From an uncultured Coriobacteriaceae bacterium (GTDB lineage: Bacteria > Actinomycetota > Coriobacteriia > Coriobacteriales > Eggerthellaceae), in contig UQDJ01000001.1 of assembly GCA_900539675.1 (NCBI GenBank), positions 62,001 to 126,000 on the forward strand: a stretch of DNA of 64,000 bases, given 5' to 3'. Of this stretch, positions 25,696 to 35,072 are shown in pieces. The position numbers and the translations under genes are program-made. Under the pieces are notes generated by a model. That model was not told where the DNA came from. It made no database searches and saw nothing but the letters and a program-made list of their open reading frames with translations. Position 1 is the stretch's first letter. Every line of letters starts with the position of its first letter.

Positions 25696-26109
25696 GTGAT
25701 TGATTTCATTCTTCTCATAGGCAGACTACTCTTTGTGGTTTTGCTGTACCTGTTTCTCTTCGCCATCATGAAGACAGGTATTGGGTTGGTGCGCGGCCAG
25801 CGCAAAAAAGAACCCACATGGACCGTCACGATTGAAAAGGGTCCTAAAGAATTGCGTGGCGTGCAAATTGCCGTGCGTGGTCCTGTCATCGTCGGACGCA
25901 GTCCTGGATCTGACATTGTTATTGGCGCCGAATATGTTTCTTCTCGCCATGCCCGATTTGTTCTGATGGGACAAAATCTTTTTGTTGAAGATTTGGGTTC
26001 CACTAATGGAACCGCTGTTAATGGCCACTATATTTCCGATCACACCGCTTTGCGCAACGGTGACCGTGTCACGGTTGGAGATGTAACGATGCGAGTGAGG
26101 TATGCGTAA
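25696..26109 (+). CDS. fhaB: FhaB-like membrane-anchored FHA protein
   Basis: A 137-aa protein with one N-terminal transmembrane helix (LIGRLLFVVLLYLFLFAIM) and a cytoplasmic FHA domain: VGRSPGSDIVIG, VSSRHARFV and DLGSTNGTAVNG. It should recruit Thr-phosphorylated partners of the PknB kinase to the membrane. The start is GTG at 25696, chosen because it places the transmembrane helix at the N-terminus; the ribosome-binding site (GATAGGT) is weak. It is followed without a gap by pstP. Confidence 0.9.
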   Translation: MIDFILLIGRLLFVVLLYLFLFAIMKTGIGLVRGQRKKEPTWTVTIEKGPKELRGVQIAVRGPVIVGRSPGSDIVIGAEYVSSRHARFVLMGQNLFVEDLGSTNGTAVNGHYISDHTALRNGDRVTVGDVTMRVRYA

Positions 26110-27378
26110 ATGGCTGAACAGACTTCTCACATTCCAGCACCAGTAGAAAAACCTAAAGCGGGCGCTCCTGCCCACTTCGGCAGTCGTACCGAAGTGGGTC
26201 ATGTACGCGAACATAACGAAGACAGCCTGACGGTATTGCCTCCCCTGTTTGCCGTTGCCGACGGTATGGGAGGCCATGAAGCGGGCGAAGTGGCAAGCGA
26301 AATTGCTATCAATACGCTCAATGAGTTAGCCCCTCGCACGCCTGATGCTGACGGTTTAGCACGTGCTGTTGAAGCGGCAAATTTAAATGTTATCAAGGCA
26401 CCCAGCCAGGGCATTGGCCGCGAAGGTATGGGTACCACTATGACGGCTGCCATCCTGGACAAGGATCGTTTGGTTATTGCCCAGGTAGGCGATTCGCGCG
26501 CTTATCTTCTGCATCAAGGCGTTTTACAACAGCTCACGCGCGATCATAGCCTCATGGCCGATATGATCGAAGCTGGTCAGCTGACCGAAGCCGAAGCGCG
26601 CGTTCATCCGAATCGTTCGGTTATTACCCGCGCTATTGGTTCCGATCCCCACATGCAGCCCGACATCTATGAGCTCAACGTGGACACCGGCGACAGGCTT
26701 CTTCTGTGTTCTGACGGTATCAGCGCCATGATCGAAGATTCTCTCATCGAAGAGATCATGTGCAAGGCGGGTAATCCGCAGCAATGTGCCGATGAGTTGG
26801 TACAGGCGGCTCTTGATGCTGGCGGCTTTGATAATGCCACCGCCATCGTGGTAGACGTTGAGGGGTTTCGTGCCGTTAAAGAAAAGAAGCAGGAGCGCAA
26901 ATCGAAGCGCTTGGCGGTAGCTATCATCTTCTGTTTGATCTTAGCCTTCGCTCTTGCGGGCTTTGCGGGCTACCAATACGTTAACAACTCCGCCTACCTT
27001 ATTGACCAGGATGGCAAGGTGGCCGTGTATCGCGGTTTGCATGACAACTTCTTAGGCATGCCGCTTTCCACGCTTGATCGCGTTACCGACGTGAGCGTGG
27101 ATCAGCTCAATCCTGGCGTTGCCAATCGCATTAAGGATGGCATGGCGGTAAGCAGTCTTGATGAAGCCAACGAGCTTATCACTACCTATGAGCAAGAACT
27201 GATCTATCAGAACAATACGCCCAATCCTGACGGGACTAATCCTGCAGCGCAAAATGCAAATGGACAAACTAACCCTTCAGGCAACAATCAAGGGGCCAAC
27301 AATAATGGCTCCCAGGGCAACGGGCAAAATGCCAGCACAAACAGCGCTAACAATGCGCAACCTGGAAGCGGTGAATAG
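26110..27378 (+). CDS. pstP: PP2C-family Ser/Thr phosphatase PstP
   Basis: Membrane-bound metal-dependent phosphatase reversing PknB phosphorylation. Residues 18-260 form the PP2C domain with metal-ligand motifs VREHNEDS, VADGMGGHEAGEVAS, QVGDSRAYLL, LLCSDGISAMI and FDNATAIVVDVEG. A transmembrane helix (LAVAIIFCLILAFALAGFAGYQYV) leads to an extracytoplasmic part ending in a Gly/Asn/Gln/Ser-rich tail. Its ATG lies directly after the fhaB stop, and the next gene starts 3 bp after its own stop, giving a tightly packed operon. Confidence 0.96.
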   Translation: MAEQTSHIPAPVEKPKAGAPAHFGSRTEVGHVREHNEDSLTVLPPLFAVADGMGGHEAGEVASEIAINTLNELAPRTPDADGLARAVEAANLNVIKAPSQGIGREGMGTTMTAAILDKDRLVIAQVGDSRAYLLHQGVLQQLTRDHSLMADMIEAGQLTEAEARVHPNRSVITRAIGSDPHMQPDIYELNVDTGDRLLLCSDGISAMIEDSLIEEIMCKAGNPQQCADELVQAALDAGGFDNATAIVVDVEGFRAVKEKKQERKSKRLAVAIIFCLILAFALAGFAGYQYVNNSAYLIDQDGKVAVYRGLHDNFLGMPLSTLDRVTDVSVDQLNPGVANRIKDGMAVSSLDEANELITTYEQELIYQNNTPNPDGTNPAAQNANGQTNPSGNNQGANNNGSQGNGQNASTNSANNAQPGSGE

Positions 27379-27381
27379 CCT

Positions 27382-30138
27382 ATGACCAGAAGAAACGCTG
27401 AACTGCTTCTTCTGTGTGTAGCAGCACCGCTGGTGGTGCTGCTGTTCGCCATGATTGCGCTTAATCAGGGCAGTGAAGTTACGCTCGACAATTTAACCGT
27501 GCCTCTGGCAATGTTTGCCATCTTTGTGGTGGCTCATATCGCCATGCGCAAATTGGCACCCGGCGCCGATCCTGCTATTTTGCCTATTTCGTTTGCCCTT
27601 TCTGGCGTAGGCATTGCCTTTATCACACGCCTAGCACCCGATCTTGCCATGAAGCAAGTGGGCTGGCTCTTCTTGGGCATCGTGTTCATGATTGCGGTGC
27701 TTATCTTTATCAAAAATCTCGACAAGCTGGCCAATTACAAATACACCATCATGATCGTTGGCATCATCTTATTGATGTCACCAATGTTGCCCGTTATCGG
27801 CAACGAAATTTATGGCAGCCGTATTTGGCTTTCTATCGGAGGATTTTCGCTACAGCCTGGTGAAATTGCCAAGATCTGTATCGTTATTTTCTTGGCTTCT
27901 TATTTGGCGCAAAATCGCGAAATGCTTTCGGTGTTCACCCATAGCGTAGGACCCTTCAAACTGCCCGATCTGCGCTCGCTTCTGCCAGTATTGGTCATGT
28001 GGATCATTGCGCTGTTGATTATTGTCTTTGAGAAGGACCTGGGCTCTGCTCTGGTTTTGTTCTTCGTATTCTTGGTCATGCTGTATGTGACCACTGGCAA
28101 GAAGCCCTACATCGTTATCAGCGTGTTCATCATTGCCGTTGGCTTGGTGTTAGCTTACTTTTTGTTCGGCCATGTTCAGGTGCGTGTTGACACCTGGCTT
28201 AATCCCTTTGCCGATCCCACCAATACTGGCTACCAGCTGGTACAGTCCATCTTCTCCATTGCTGACGGTGGGCTGTTCGGCGTTGGCATTGGCAATGGCA
28301 TGGCTGATCAGATTCCTATTGTTGAATCCGACTTCATCTTCTCAGCTATCGCAGAAGAAACCGGCCTTTTAGGTGCAGCAGGATTGCTGCTGCTGTACCT
28401 GTGCTTTGCCATCCGTGGCATCCTTACAGCAGCTCGCGCAAAGACCGACGTTAGTTCGTTTATGGCATTGGGCTTCACGGCCATCATCGTGCTGCAAGCC
28501 TTCATTATTGTAGGTGGCGTCACGCGCCTTATCCCCTTGACCGGTCTTACTTTGCCCTTTGTAAGTCAAGGCGGTTCATCTTTGCTTGCCAGCTTCATCA
28601 TCGTTGGCTTTTTGATGCGCGCCTCCGATCAGGGCACCGGCATTGGCACCGAAATGGCTTCGGGCACTTCGTCGATCAGCATGAATGGCGCACTTGGCCG
28701 TGTGTCTTTGGGCAAACGCCTCACCGGTACGATGATCGTCTTTTCGGCCATGTTTGCGCTGCTGGTAGCAAATCTAACTCTGATCATGGTGATTCAAGCG
28801 AATTACTACCAGAGCATGCCCAGCAACAACCACACCATTGCTCGCGAAGCCAAAACTGAACGCGGTACTATTTCCACCTACGACAACGTGGTGTTAGCAA
28901 AATCGGTACTCGAAGACGATGGCTCTTATAAACGCGAATACCCTGCTGGCGATTTGGCATCCCAGGTTGTGGGATACGCATCCGAAAAATACGGTACCTC
29001 TGGTATTGAGGCCTCAGAAAACGACGCCTTGAAAGGTGAAAGCAACTACGCTTCGTGGACCGATGTGCTTAACTCCTTTACCGGTAAAGGCACCGCAGGC
29101 AACGACGTGAAGCTGACCTTGAACTCCACCATCCAACAAGCTGCCCAGGATGCCTTAAAGGGCTATTCGGGTGCCTGTGTAGCCATTGATCCGAAGACAG
29201 GTGCTGTTTTAGCGATGGCATCTTCGCCTACCTATGACGCTGGCGATATCGACAACATTATGGGCAACGACAGCGAATCGTCCGCTTTATACAACCGCGC
29301 AACGCAAGCGTTGTACTCTCCTGGTTCCACGTTCAAGATTGTGACCCTAACCACCGCTCTTGAAGACAATGTGGCAACTGAAACCAGCGTTTACAACGCT
29401 CCGTCTAAGCTTGACATCGGTGGTGGTGAAGTGATCAACTTCGATAAATCCGACTATGGAGACATCACCCTGCAGCGCGCAACTGAGCTTTCCGCAAATA
29501 CGGTATTTGCCCAATTAGGCGATCAGATTGGCCCTGAAAAGCTGGTGGATTCGTCCGAAAAATTCGGCTTTAACCAAGACATTCGCTTCGATTTGCCTCT
29601 GGCGAAATCCCTGATGCCCGATCCCAAAGAAATGACCGAATGGGAAACGGCATGGGCAGCAGCAGGTGAACCAGTAGGTCAGCACAACAGTCCAGCTGGC
29701 CCACAGGCCACCGTCCTTGAAATGGCGCTGACAGGCTGCGCTATTGCCAACAATGGCACCATCATGCAGCCCTATTTGGTTGACAGCATCTACAACGCTG
29801 AGGGCACCAACAGTTTCCGCCAGAGCCCTTCAACCCTGATGACCGCGTGCTCAAGCTCTACTGCTAAGCGCGTTAAAGACGTCCTTGAGGGCGTTGTTAC
29901 GAGTGGCACAGGTACCGCAGCACAGGTTCAGGGCGTTAAAATTGCCGGTAAAACCGGTACGGCTGAAACCGGCAAGGAAAAAGACGACCGCTGGTTTGTT
30001 GGTATGGGTCCTTCCGATGATTGTTCGGTGGTAGTTGCCATCATTTTGGAACAGGCCGGCGAAGACATTAGCGGTGGCGCCGCAGGACGCGCTCAAGGTG
30101 TTCTGCAAGCTGCCCTACAGGTACAAGGAGAACTATAA
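27382..30138 (+). CDS. Fusion of SEDS glycosyltransferase (RodA/FtsW) and class B PBP transpeptidase
   Basis: A 918-aa bifunctional cell-wall synthase. Residues 1-420 are a SEDS polytopic membrane polymerase: GSRIWLSIGGFSLQPGEIAKI, FEKDLGSALVLFFVFL, GVGIGNGMADQIPIVESDFIF and PFVSQGGSSLLASF. A further transmembrane helix (about 450-475) leads to an extracytoplasmic penicillin-binding domain. It has the active-site Ser649 in SPGSTFK (SxxK), Ser704-Ala-Asn (SxN) and KTG at 857-859. In most actinobacteria these are two adjacent genes, rodA and pbpA; here no stop or frameshift separates them. It lies between the phosphatase and kinase that would regulate it. RodA versus FtsW identity is inferred from the fha-pstP-pknB context. 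Confidence 0.95.
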   Translation: MTRRNAELLLLCVAAPLVVLLFAMIALNQGSEVTLDNLTVPLAMFAIFVVAHIAMRKLAPGADPAILPISFALSGVGIAFITRLAPDLAMKQVGWLFLGIVFMIAVLIFIKNLDKLANYKYTIMIVGIILLMSPMLPVIGNEIYGSRIWLSIGGFSLQPGEIAKICIVIFLASYLAQNREMLSVFTHSVGPFKLPDLRSLLPVLVMWIIALLIIVFEKDLGSALVLFFVFLVMLYVTTGKKPYIVISVFIIAVGLVLAYFLFGHVQVRVDTWLNPFADPTNTGYQLVQSIFSIADGGLFGVGIGNGMADQIPIVESDFIFSAIAEETGLLGAAGLLLLYLCFAIRGILTAARAKTDVSSFMALGFTAIIVLQAFIIVGGVTRLIPLTGLTLPFVSQGGSSLLASFIIVGFLMRASDQGTGIGTEMASGTSSISMNGALGRVSLGKRLTGTMIVFSAMFALLVANLTLIMVIQANYYQSMPSNNHTIAREAKTERGTISTYDNVVLAKSVLEDDGSYKREYPAGDLASQVVGYASEKYGTSGIEASENDALKGESNYASWTDVLNSFTGKGTAGNDVKLTLNSTIQQAAQDALKGYSGACVAIDPKTGAVLAMASSPTYDAGDIDNIMGNDSESSALYNRATQALYSPGSTFKIVTLTTALEDNVATETSVYNAPSKLDIGGGEVINFDKSDYGDITLQRATELSANTVFAQLGDQIGPEKLVDSSEKFGFNQDIRFDLPLAKSLMPDPKEMTEWETAWAAAGEPVGQHNSPAGPQATVLEMALTGCAIANNGTIMQPYLVDSIYNAEGTNSFRQSPSTLMTACSSSTAKRVKDVLEGVVTSGTGTAAQVQGVKIAGKTGTAETGKEKDDRWFVGMGPSDDCSVVVAIILEQAGEDISGGAAGRAQGVLQAALQVQGEL

Positions 30139-30387
30139 AAACCGACGCGAAGAAAACAACTTTATTGAGCGGCGATGCACCACAACGACCAGGGACTAAC
30201 AAACTCCGCAACCCTGATCAAGCGAACAGCTCGCCAAACGCTACAAGGCAAATTGACAGCTCCATAACAACTTGCCCGAAAAGCGCCTGAAAGCTCATAA
30301 AAGCTGCTTGGCTTCGTACAAGATAATGTTGGAATGCGATATGCTTAGAAATTGGTTGTTAAGCATGGATCCAAAGGGAGAATAAAC

Positions 30388-32370
30388 GTGGCTGGAAGCA
30401 TGATTGGCAGAACCTTCAATAACCGCTATAAGCTGATTGAACGGGTTGGCTTGGGTGGCATGGCCGAGGTGTACCGCGCCGAAGACAATGTTTTGGGCAG
30501 AACGGTAGCCGTTAAGGTGATGTTGCCGCAGTATGCCGCCGACCCCACCTTTACTAAACGTTTTCGTCAGGAAGCAGCTTCGGCTGCAGCCCTTCAAAGT
30601 CCTTATATCGTCAGTATTTACGACTGGGGCTTAGACGGAGACACCTACTATATTGTCATGGAGTTCCTGCGCGGCACCGACCTTAAGACCGCCATCAAGG
30701 AACGCGGTGCCATCAATCAGCGCAAAGCTGCTGAAATTGGTTCACAGGTTGCTCAAGCGCTATCCGTTGCTCATAAGGGTGGCATCATTCACCGTGACAT
30801 CAAGCCACAAAATATTATGATTCAGCCCGATGGCAATATTAAGGTTATGGACTTTGGTATTGCCCGTGCTGGTGATGCTGGTCTGTCTCAGACCGCTACC
30901 GTTTTAGGCACTGCGCACTATGTTTCCCCCGAGCAGGCACAGGGCAAAGAATTAACGGGCGCAAGCGATATTTATTCGCTGGGCGTTGTGCTCTATGAAG
31001 CCACTACGGGCAAGCTCCCCTTCGATGGCCAAGATGCGGTCAGTGTTGCGGTAAAGCAGGTCAATGAAATTCCTGCTCCTCCTCGCTCCATCAATCCGAA
31101 TATCGATCCTGCTCTTGAAGCCATCATTATGAAGGCTATGGAAAAAGATCCCGAGCGCCGCTTTCAGGACGCCACAGAAATGCGTCATGCCCTCAACGAT
31201 TTCTTGGCGGGCCGTCCTGTTAACTTAGGCGAAGATATCAGCGGCCTCAAAACTCAGGTTATGGGTGGCGTTCCTGGACAAAACGGTGGCACAGCGGTTA
31301 TGGCACCCTTATCCGCCGATCCCAGCAAGACAGGAACCGCTACCAAGGTATATAGCGCCGGCAATGAACCGGGCAATACCCCCAATAAGAACAAAAAAGT
31401 TATTATTGGCGTCATCGTAGGCATTCTTGCCGTTATCGCTATCGTTGCTGCCGCCCTTGCTTTAGGCAATAGTGGCGACACCGCTACTGTTCCGGATGTT
31501 ACGAATAAGCCTATCGCAGAAGCGCGTACCACCATCGAAAAAGCCGGCTTTAAGGTTGGCAATGAAACTCAGGTATACAATACCCAGATCGCTCAGGGCA
31601 ACGTGGTAAGCACCAATCCTGCTGCGGGAGAGCAGGCCAAGAAAGGCTCTACCATTAGCATCAATGTATCTAAGGGCACTGAACAAGTAACGGTTCCTGA
31701 CCTGAAAGGTATGAGTGCCGATGACGCGCAAAAGGCTCTTGCTGCAGCTGGCCTTAACAGCCAACAGGGAGATACCGTCTTTTCTGACGATGTGGAAGAA
31801 GGCAAGGTAGCTTCTCAAGATACAGCAGCCGGTAGCACTGCCTATAAGGGCGACACGGTTACCATTCACCTCTCCAAGGGACCTGAAAAGGCAAGCATTC
31901 CTAACGTGGTGGGTATGACCCAATCTCAAGCAACATCGCGCCTTGAAAATGCGGGCTTTACGGTCAATGTAACCACCGAGACCAGCCAAGAAGACAAGGG
32001 TAAGGTAATTTCTCAAAGCCAGACTGGTTCGGCCACCAAGGGCACCAAAATTACCATTACCGTTTCAAGCGGCTTGGGAGATGCGCCTGACGTGGTTGGC
32101 ATGACTGAAGAAAACGCCACAAAGACCATCGAACAGGCTGGCTTCAAATACGATGTGCAGTATCGCGAAAGCAAGGACGTATCGAAGGGTGTTGTTATCT
32201 CTCAGAACACCAATGGCAGCACGGTAACCATCTATGTATCCAGTGGCGCCCCTGCAAGTGATAGCGGCAACGGCTCAGGCTCTGGTACTACCACCAACAA
32301 TGGCGGTGGCACAACCTCCACTGGAGGCACCTCTAATGGAGGCTCTGGCAGCAGCCCGAAGACCAACTAA
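30388..32370 (+). CDS. pknB: PASTA-domain Ser/Thr protein kinase PknB
   Basis: Transmembrane receptor kinase sensing peptidoglycan fragments or lipid II (660 aa). The kinase domain (about 10-275) has the Gly loop GLGGMAEVYRAED, catalytic lysine in VAVKVMLPQ, HRDIKPQNIM, DFGIARA and APE-like SPEQAQGKELT. The transmembrane helix (about 337-360) is followed by four PASTA repeats (about 365-430, 433-500, 502-563, 565-622) and a Gly/Ser/Thr tail. The start is GTG at 30388 with AAAGGGAG upstream. A 249-bp gap separates it from the SEDS-PBP gene. No second kinase (PknA) gene is in this cluster. Confidence 0.96.
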   Translation: MAGSMIGRTFNNRYKLIERVGLGGMAEVYRAEDNVLGRTVAVKVMLPQYAADPTFTKRFRQEAASAAALQSPYIVSIYDWGLDGDTYYIVMEFLRGTDLKTAIKERGAINQRKAAEIGSQVAQALSVAHKGGIIHRDIKPQNIMIQPDGNIKVMDFGIARAGDAGLSQTATVLGTAHYVSPEQAQGKELTGASDIYSLGVVLYEATTGKLPFDGQDAVSVAVKQVNEIPAPPRSINPNIDPALEAIIMKAMEKDPERRFQDATEMRHALNDFLAGRPVNLGEDISGLKTQVMGGVPGQNGGTAVMAPLSADPSKTGTATKVYSAGNEPGNTPNKNKKVIIGVIVGILAVIAIVAAALALGNSGDTATVPDVTNKPIAEARTTIEKAGFKVGNETQVYNTQIAQGNVVSTNPAAGEQAKKGSTISINVSKGTEQVTVPDLKGMSADDAQKALAAAGLNSQQGDTVFSDDVEEGKVASQDTAAGSTAYKGDTVTIHLSKGPEKASIPNVVGMTQSQATSRLENAGFTVNVTTETSQEDKGKVISQSQTGSATKGTKITITVSSGLGDAPDVVGMTEENATKTIEQAGFKYDVQYRESKDVSKGVVISQNTNGSTVTIYVSSGAPASDSGNGSGSGTTTNNGGGTTSTGGTSNGGSGSSPKTN

Positions 32371-32409
32371 CCAATTGATCACCAGACTTTAGACTAGTCA
32401 CTACCCTTT

Positions 32410-32444
32410 AGGGCGCAGGCGTTACTCTTCAGCACCTGCGCCCT
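32410..32444. terminator. Bidirectional terminator between pknB and the MFS gene
   Basis: Ten-bp perfect stem AGGGCGCAGG / CCTGCGCCCT with a 15-base loop between convergent genes. Flanks are AT-rich on both sides. Confidence 0.75.
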
Positions 32445-32459
32445 ATATTAATTCTGTAT

Positions 32460-33665
32460 CTATTCCTTCGCCTGTTTACCATTAAAGCTTGCCTGCGCAT
32501 GCTGTAATCGCAATCGCGCAAGTATAAAACCTATACCAATAATCACACAGGGAAGCGCGCCAACAACCGCGCTTAGAGTACTGGCAGAATCAATCAACAC
32601 ACCGCAGATGCTGGTTCCTATCGTGGTACCAACATTGGTTGCAGTAAGAAATAATCCATTCGCAAAATCGGGGGCCTCAGGTGCTGCTCGCGAAACCAGG
32701 TATTGATCGGTGGTGTTGGCAACACCCACAACAATACCCAGCACAATAAGCACTGCCCCAACAGCAATAAGGCATACCCCTCCTGATAGGCGTATGCCTT
32801 CTATAAAAAGTGCACCATACAACACAATCAACAGCGCTGGCGCCACCACCATCGTCACACCAGGACGCTTGCCCAGAGCGCGTCCCGCAATAACATTGCC
32901 TACCACATTCATAAGGCCATAGGCAAACAGCAAGCCGCTTACCGCAACGGCCGCAAACCCAACCGCCCCTAAGTAATCCGCAAGATAGCTATAAAATCCA
33001 AACATGCCTGCATTCACCGTTGCCGCTGCTAAAAGAGACACCACAAACAGCGGTTTTTTCAACACCGCAATCTGTTTGCCATACGACATGCGGGTTGATA
33101 CCGGAATAGAGGGCACTAAAACTGCCGTTAATACAAAGGCAAACGCTGTAACCACGGCGAAAAACGCCATTGCAGCTGGAAAAGCAATACAGCTCGCCAG
33201 CAGACCCGCAATCGGCGCTCCCACGACCATACCTGCCGAAACGCCAACAAAAACTTGAGCCGAAGCTTTAGCACATTGCTGGGGCGTATCGCCTGAGACT
33301 TGCGCGATAGACATAGCAAGCGATACGTAGAGCGGATGAAATGCTGCCGGAATAACACGAAATGCCAGAAGCGCCTCATAGGTTGGCGCCACTATAGCAA
33401 GCGCATTGCATACCGTAAAAATACCCAGTGAAAGCAGCATAACCAACTTGCGATTCACACGCGAAAACAACAGGGGCATGGTTGGTCCCGCCACGGCAAT
33501 AATCAACGCAAACCCGCTGACCAAAAAACCCGCATCAGGAATTGAAACGCCATAGCGCTCTGACACATACGGAATAACGCCCACAATGCCCATCTCGGTG
33601 TTTAAAATGCCGAAGACACCCACTGTTAGAATGAATACCAACAATCTATTGCTAATGCGCTTCAT
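32460..33665 (-). CDS. MFS transporter, DHA1/AraJ-like
   Basis: Twelve-helix major facilitator of 401 aa, probably a proton-driven efflux pump. The N-terminal sequence LLVFILTVGVFGILNTEMGIVGVIPYVSERYGVSIPDAGFLVSGFALIIA resembles AraJ/YdhP-type exporters, with the TM2-3 loop (LLFSRVNRKLVMLLSLG). Substrate is unknown. It is divergent from a LysR gene; the palindromic LysR box lies in the shared 164-bp intergenic region, so control by that regulator is likely. Confidence 0.9.
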   Translation of the reverse strand: MKRISNRLLVFILTVGVFGILNTEMGIVGVIPYVSERYGVSIPDAGFLVSGFALIIAVAGPTMPLLFSRVNRKLVMLLSLGIFTVCNALAIVAPTYEALLAFRVIPAAFHPLYVSLAMSIAQVSGDTPQQCAKASAQVFVGVSAGMVVGAPIAGLLASCIAFPAAMAFFAVVTAFAFVLTAVLVPSIPVSTRMSYGKQIAVLKKPLFVVSLLAAATVNAGMFGFYSYLADYLGAVGFAAVAVSGLLFAYGLMNVVGNVIAGRALGKRPGVTMVVAPALLIVLYGALFIEGIRLSGGVCLIAVGAVLIVLGIVVGVANTTDQYLVSRAAPEAPDFANGLFLTATNVGTTIGTSICGVLIDSASTLSAVVGALPCVIIGIGFILARLRLQHAQASFNGKQAKE

Positions 33666-33796
33666 GCTATGAGCGTCCTTTCACTCAGCCAGATCTTGCA
33701 TGTGGGTACAAACCGACAAGCTTTCTATTTCTTGCCACCCGCAAGCATTCTGACGAGCGTCTTTGGATATGTAAAAGACTTATAAGCTATGATGGT

Positions 33797-33815
33797 CTAT
33801 GCTGATATTGCATAG
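33797..33815. promoter_or_regulatory. LysR-type operator (T-N11-A) between MFS and lysR genes
   Basis: Palindrome CTATGC-N7-GCATAG containing a T-N11-A core, 15 bp before the LysR start codon. Placement in a divergent promoter region next to a LysR gene is the classical autoregulatory arrangement. Confidence 0.65.
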
Positions 33816-33829
33816 CGAAAGAGGTCACT

Positions 33830-34702
33830 ATGGAATTGCGTTTACTTCAATACTTCTTAATGGTCGCACGTGAAGGAACCATTTCTCAGGCAGCCCAAGT
33901 ACTTCACGTCTCTCAGCCCTCCCTTTCCCGTCAGCTCAAAAAGCTTGAAATGGATTTAGGATGCACGCTCTTTACCCGTGGCAGCAAGCATATCGAACTA
34001 ACCGAAGCGGGATTACGTCTTCGCGAACAGGCCGAAGAGCTCCTTGAAATGGCCGATCGTATTGAAACTGACTTTCACACCACACCTGGCACGCTTGCTG
34101 GCAAGGTGCGCATCGGCGGCGGCGAGACGCCGGCAATGGCATTGATTGCTGACGTCATTGCCGAGTTGCATAGCACCTATCCACTGCTGCGCTTTAGCCT
34201 TTTTAGCGGTAATGGATTTGACGTCAGTGAACGACTGGATGCAGGACGTATTGACTTTGGGCTCTTTATTGGCAATTTTGACACCAAGAAATACGAGTCA
34301 CTACCCTTGCCAGCACAAGATACCTGGGGTGCTTTCATGCCCGCAGATGATCCTTTGGCAGACAAAACCGAAATTACCCCCGAAGATCTGCTCGATAAAC
34401 CACTGGTCTGCTCCATTCAGGATTTACCCGAGCTTCCCCTTTGGTTTAAGCGCGATGTATCCGATCTAAAGATAGTCGCCACCTACAACTTGCTCTACAA
34501 CGCTTCGCTTTTGGCAAAACGAGGTATTGGCTATGTCATCAGTTTGAAGGGCATTATTGACACGTCCCAAGAAAGCGGATTGGTATTTCGCCCGTTTAAG
34601 CCCGCGCGTCTAGCGCCTATATATGTGGCTTGGAAGCGCTACCAAACCTTTTCACCTGCAGCAAATGTGTTCTTAAGCACCATTCGTGAGAAATGGGGCT
34701 AA
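33830..34702 (+). CDS. LysR family transcriptional regulator
   Basis: DNA-binding regulator of 290 aa. The N-terminal winged helix (MELRLLQYFLMVAREGTISQAAQVLHVSQPSLSRQLKKLEMDLGCTLFTRG) is followed by a linker helix and the effector-binding domain of the substrate-binding-protein fold (about 90-285). The ATG at 33830 follows AAAGAGG by five bases. The divergent MFS gene is its probable target. The effector is unknown. Confidence 0.93.
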   Translation: MELRLLQYFLMVAREGTISQAAQVLHVSQPSLSRQLKKLEMDLGCTLFTRGSKHIELTEAGLRLREQAEELLEMADRIETDFHTTPGTLAGKVRIGGGETPAMALIADVIAELHSTYPLLRFSLFSGNGFDVSERLDAGRIDFGLFIGNFDTKKYESLPLPAQDTWGAFMPADDPLADKTEITPEDLLDKPLVCSIQDLPELPLWFKRDVSDLKIVATYNLLYNASLLAKRGIGYVISLKGIIDTSQESGLVFRPFKPARLAPIYVAWKRYQTFSPAANVFLSTIREKWG

Positions 34703-34732
34703 GCCCTCACTTCATGCTACAATAATCGGCAC

Positions 34733-34808
34733 GCCCCCGTAGCTCAGAGGATAGAGCGTCGGTTTCCTAAACCGTGCGTCGGTGGTTCGAGTCCACTCGG
34801 GGGCGCCA
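34733..34808 (+). tRNA. tRNA-Arg (anticodon CCT)
   Basis: Acceptor GCCCCCG pairs with CGGGGGC, discriminator G, CCA encoded. The anticodon loop TTCCTAA gives CCT (CCU). T arm GGTGGTTCGAGTCCACT. TACAAT about 15 bp upstream may be its -10 box. Confidence 0.97.
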
Positions 34809-34904
34809 TCTTCTACCTTTTGTCGATGAACACGTTCATTCCCACCTGCACCTATAGATTGTTTGCATCGGTGTCATAACGTGCTAGGATACTAGCCGAA
34901 GCTG

Positions 34905-35056
34905 TTTCAGGGCGAGGTGTAATTCCTCACTGGCGGTAACGGATCCCTTGGGAACATCGGGTTCCCCTCCGAAGCCCGCGACCCTGTTTGTGTTGGCGCA
35001 CAAACAGGCTGATCTGGTGCAATTCCAGAGCCAACGGTTAAAGTCCGAATGGAAGA
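34905..35056 (+). ncRNA. FMN riboswitch (RFN element)
   Basis: The conserved RFN segments appear in order: TTCAGGGCGAGGTGTAATTC, ACTGGCGGTAAC, AGCCCGCGACC, GATCTGGTGCAATTCCAG, GCCAACGGTTAAAGTCCGAA and TGGAAGAGA. The element ends four bases before the AGGAGG site of ribU, so FMN binding probably blocks ribosome access or ends transcription of the riboflavin transporter operon. No strong intrinsic terminator follows, which favours translational control. Confidence 0.95.
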
Positions 35057-35072
35057 GACAGGAGGCTTCCCT

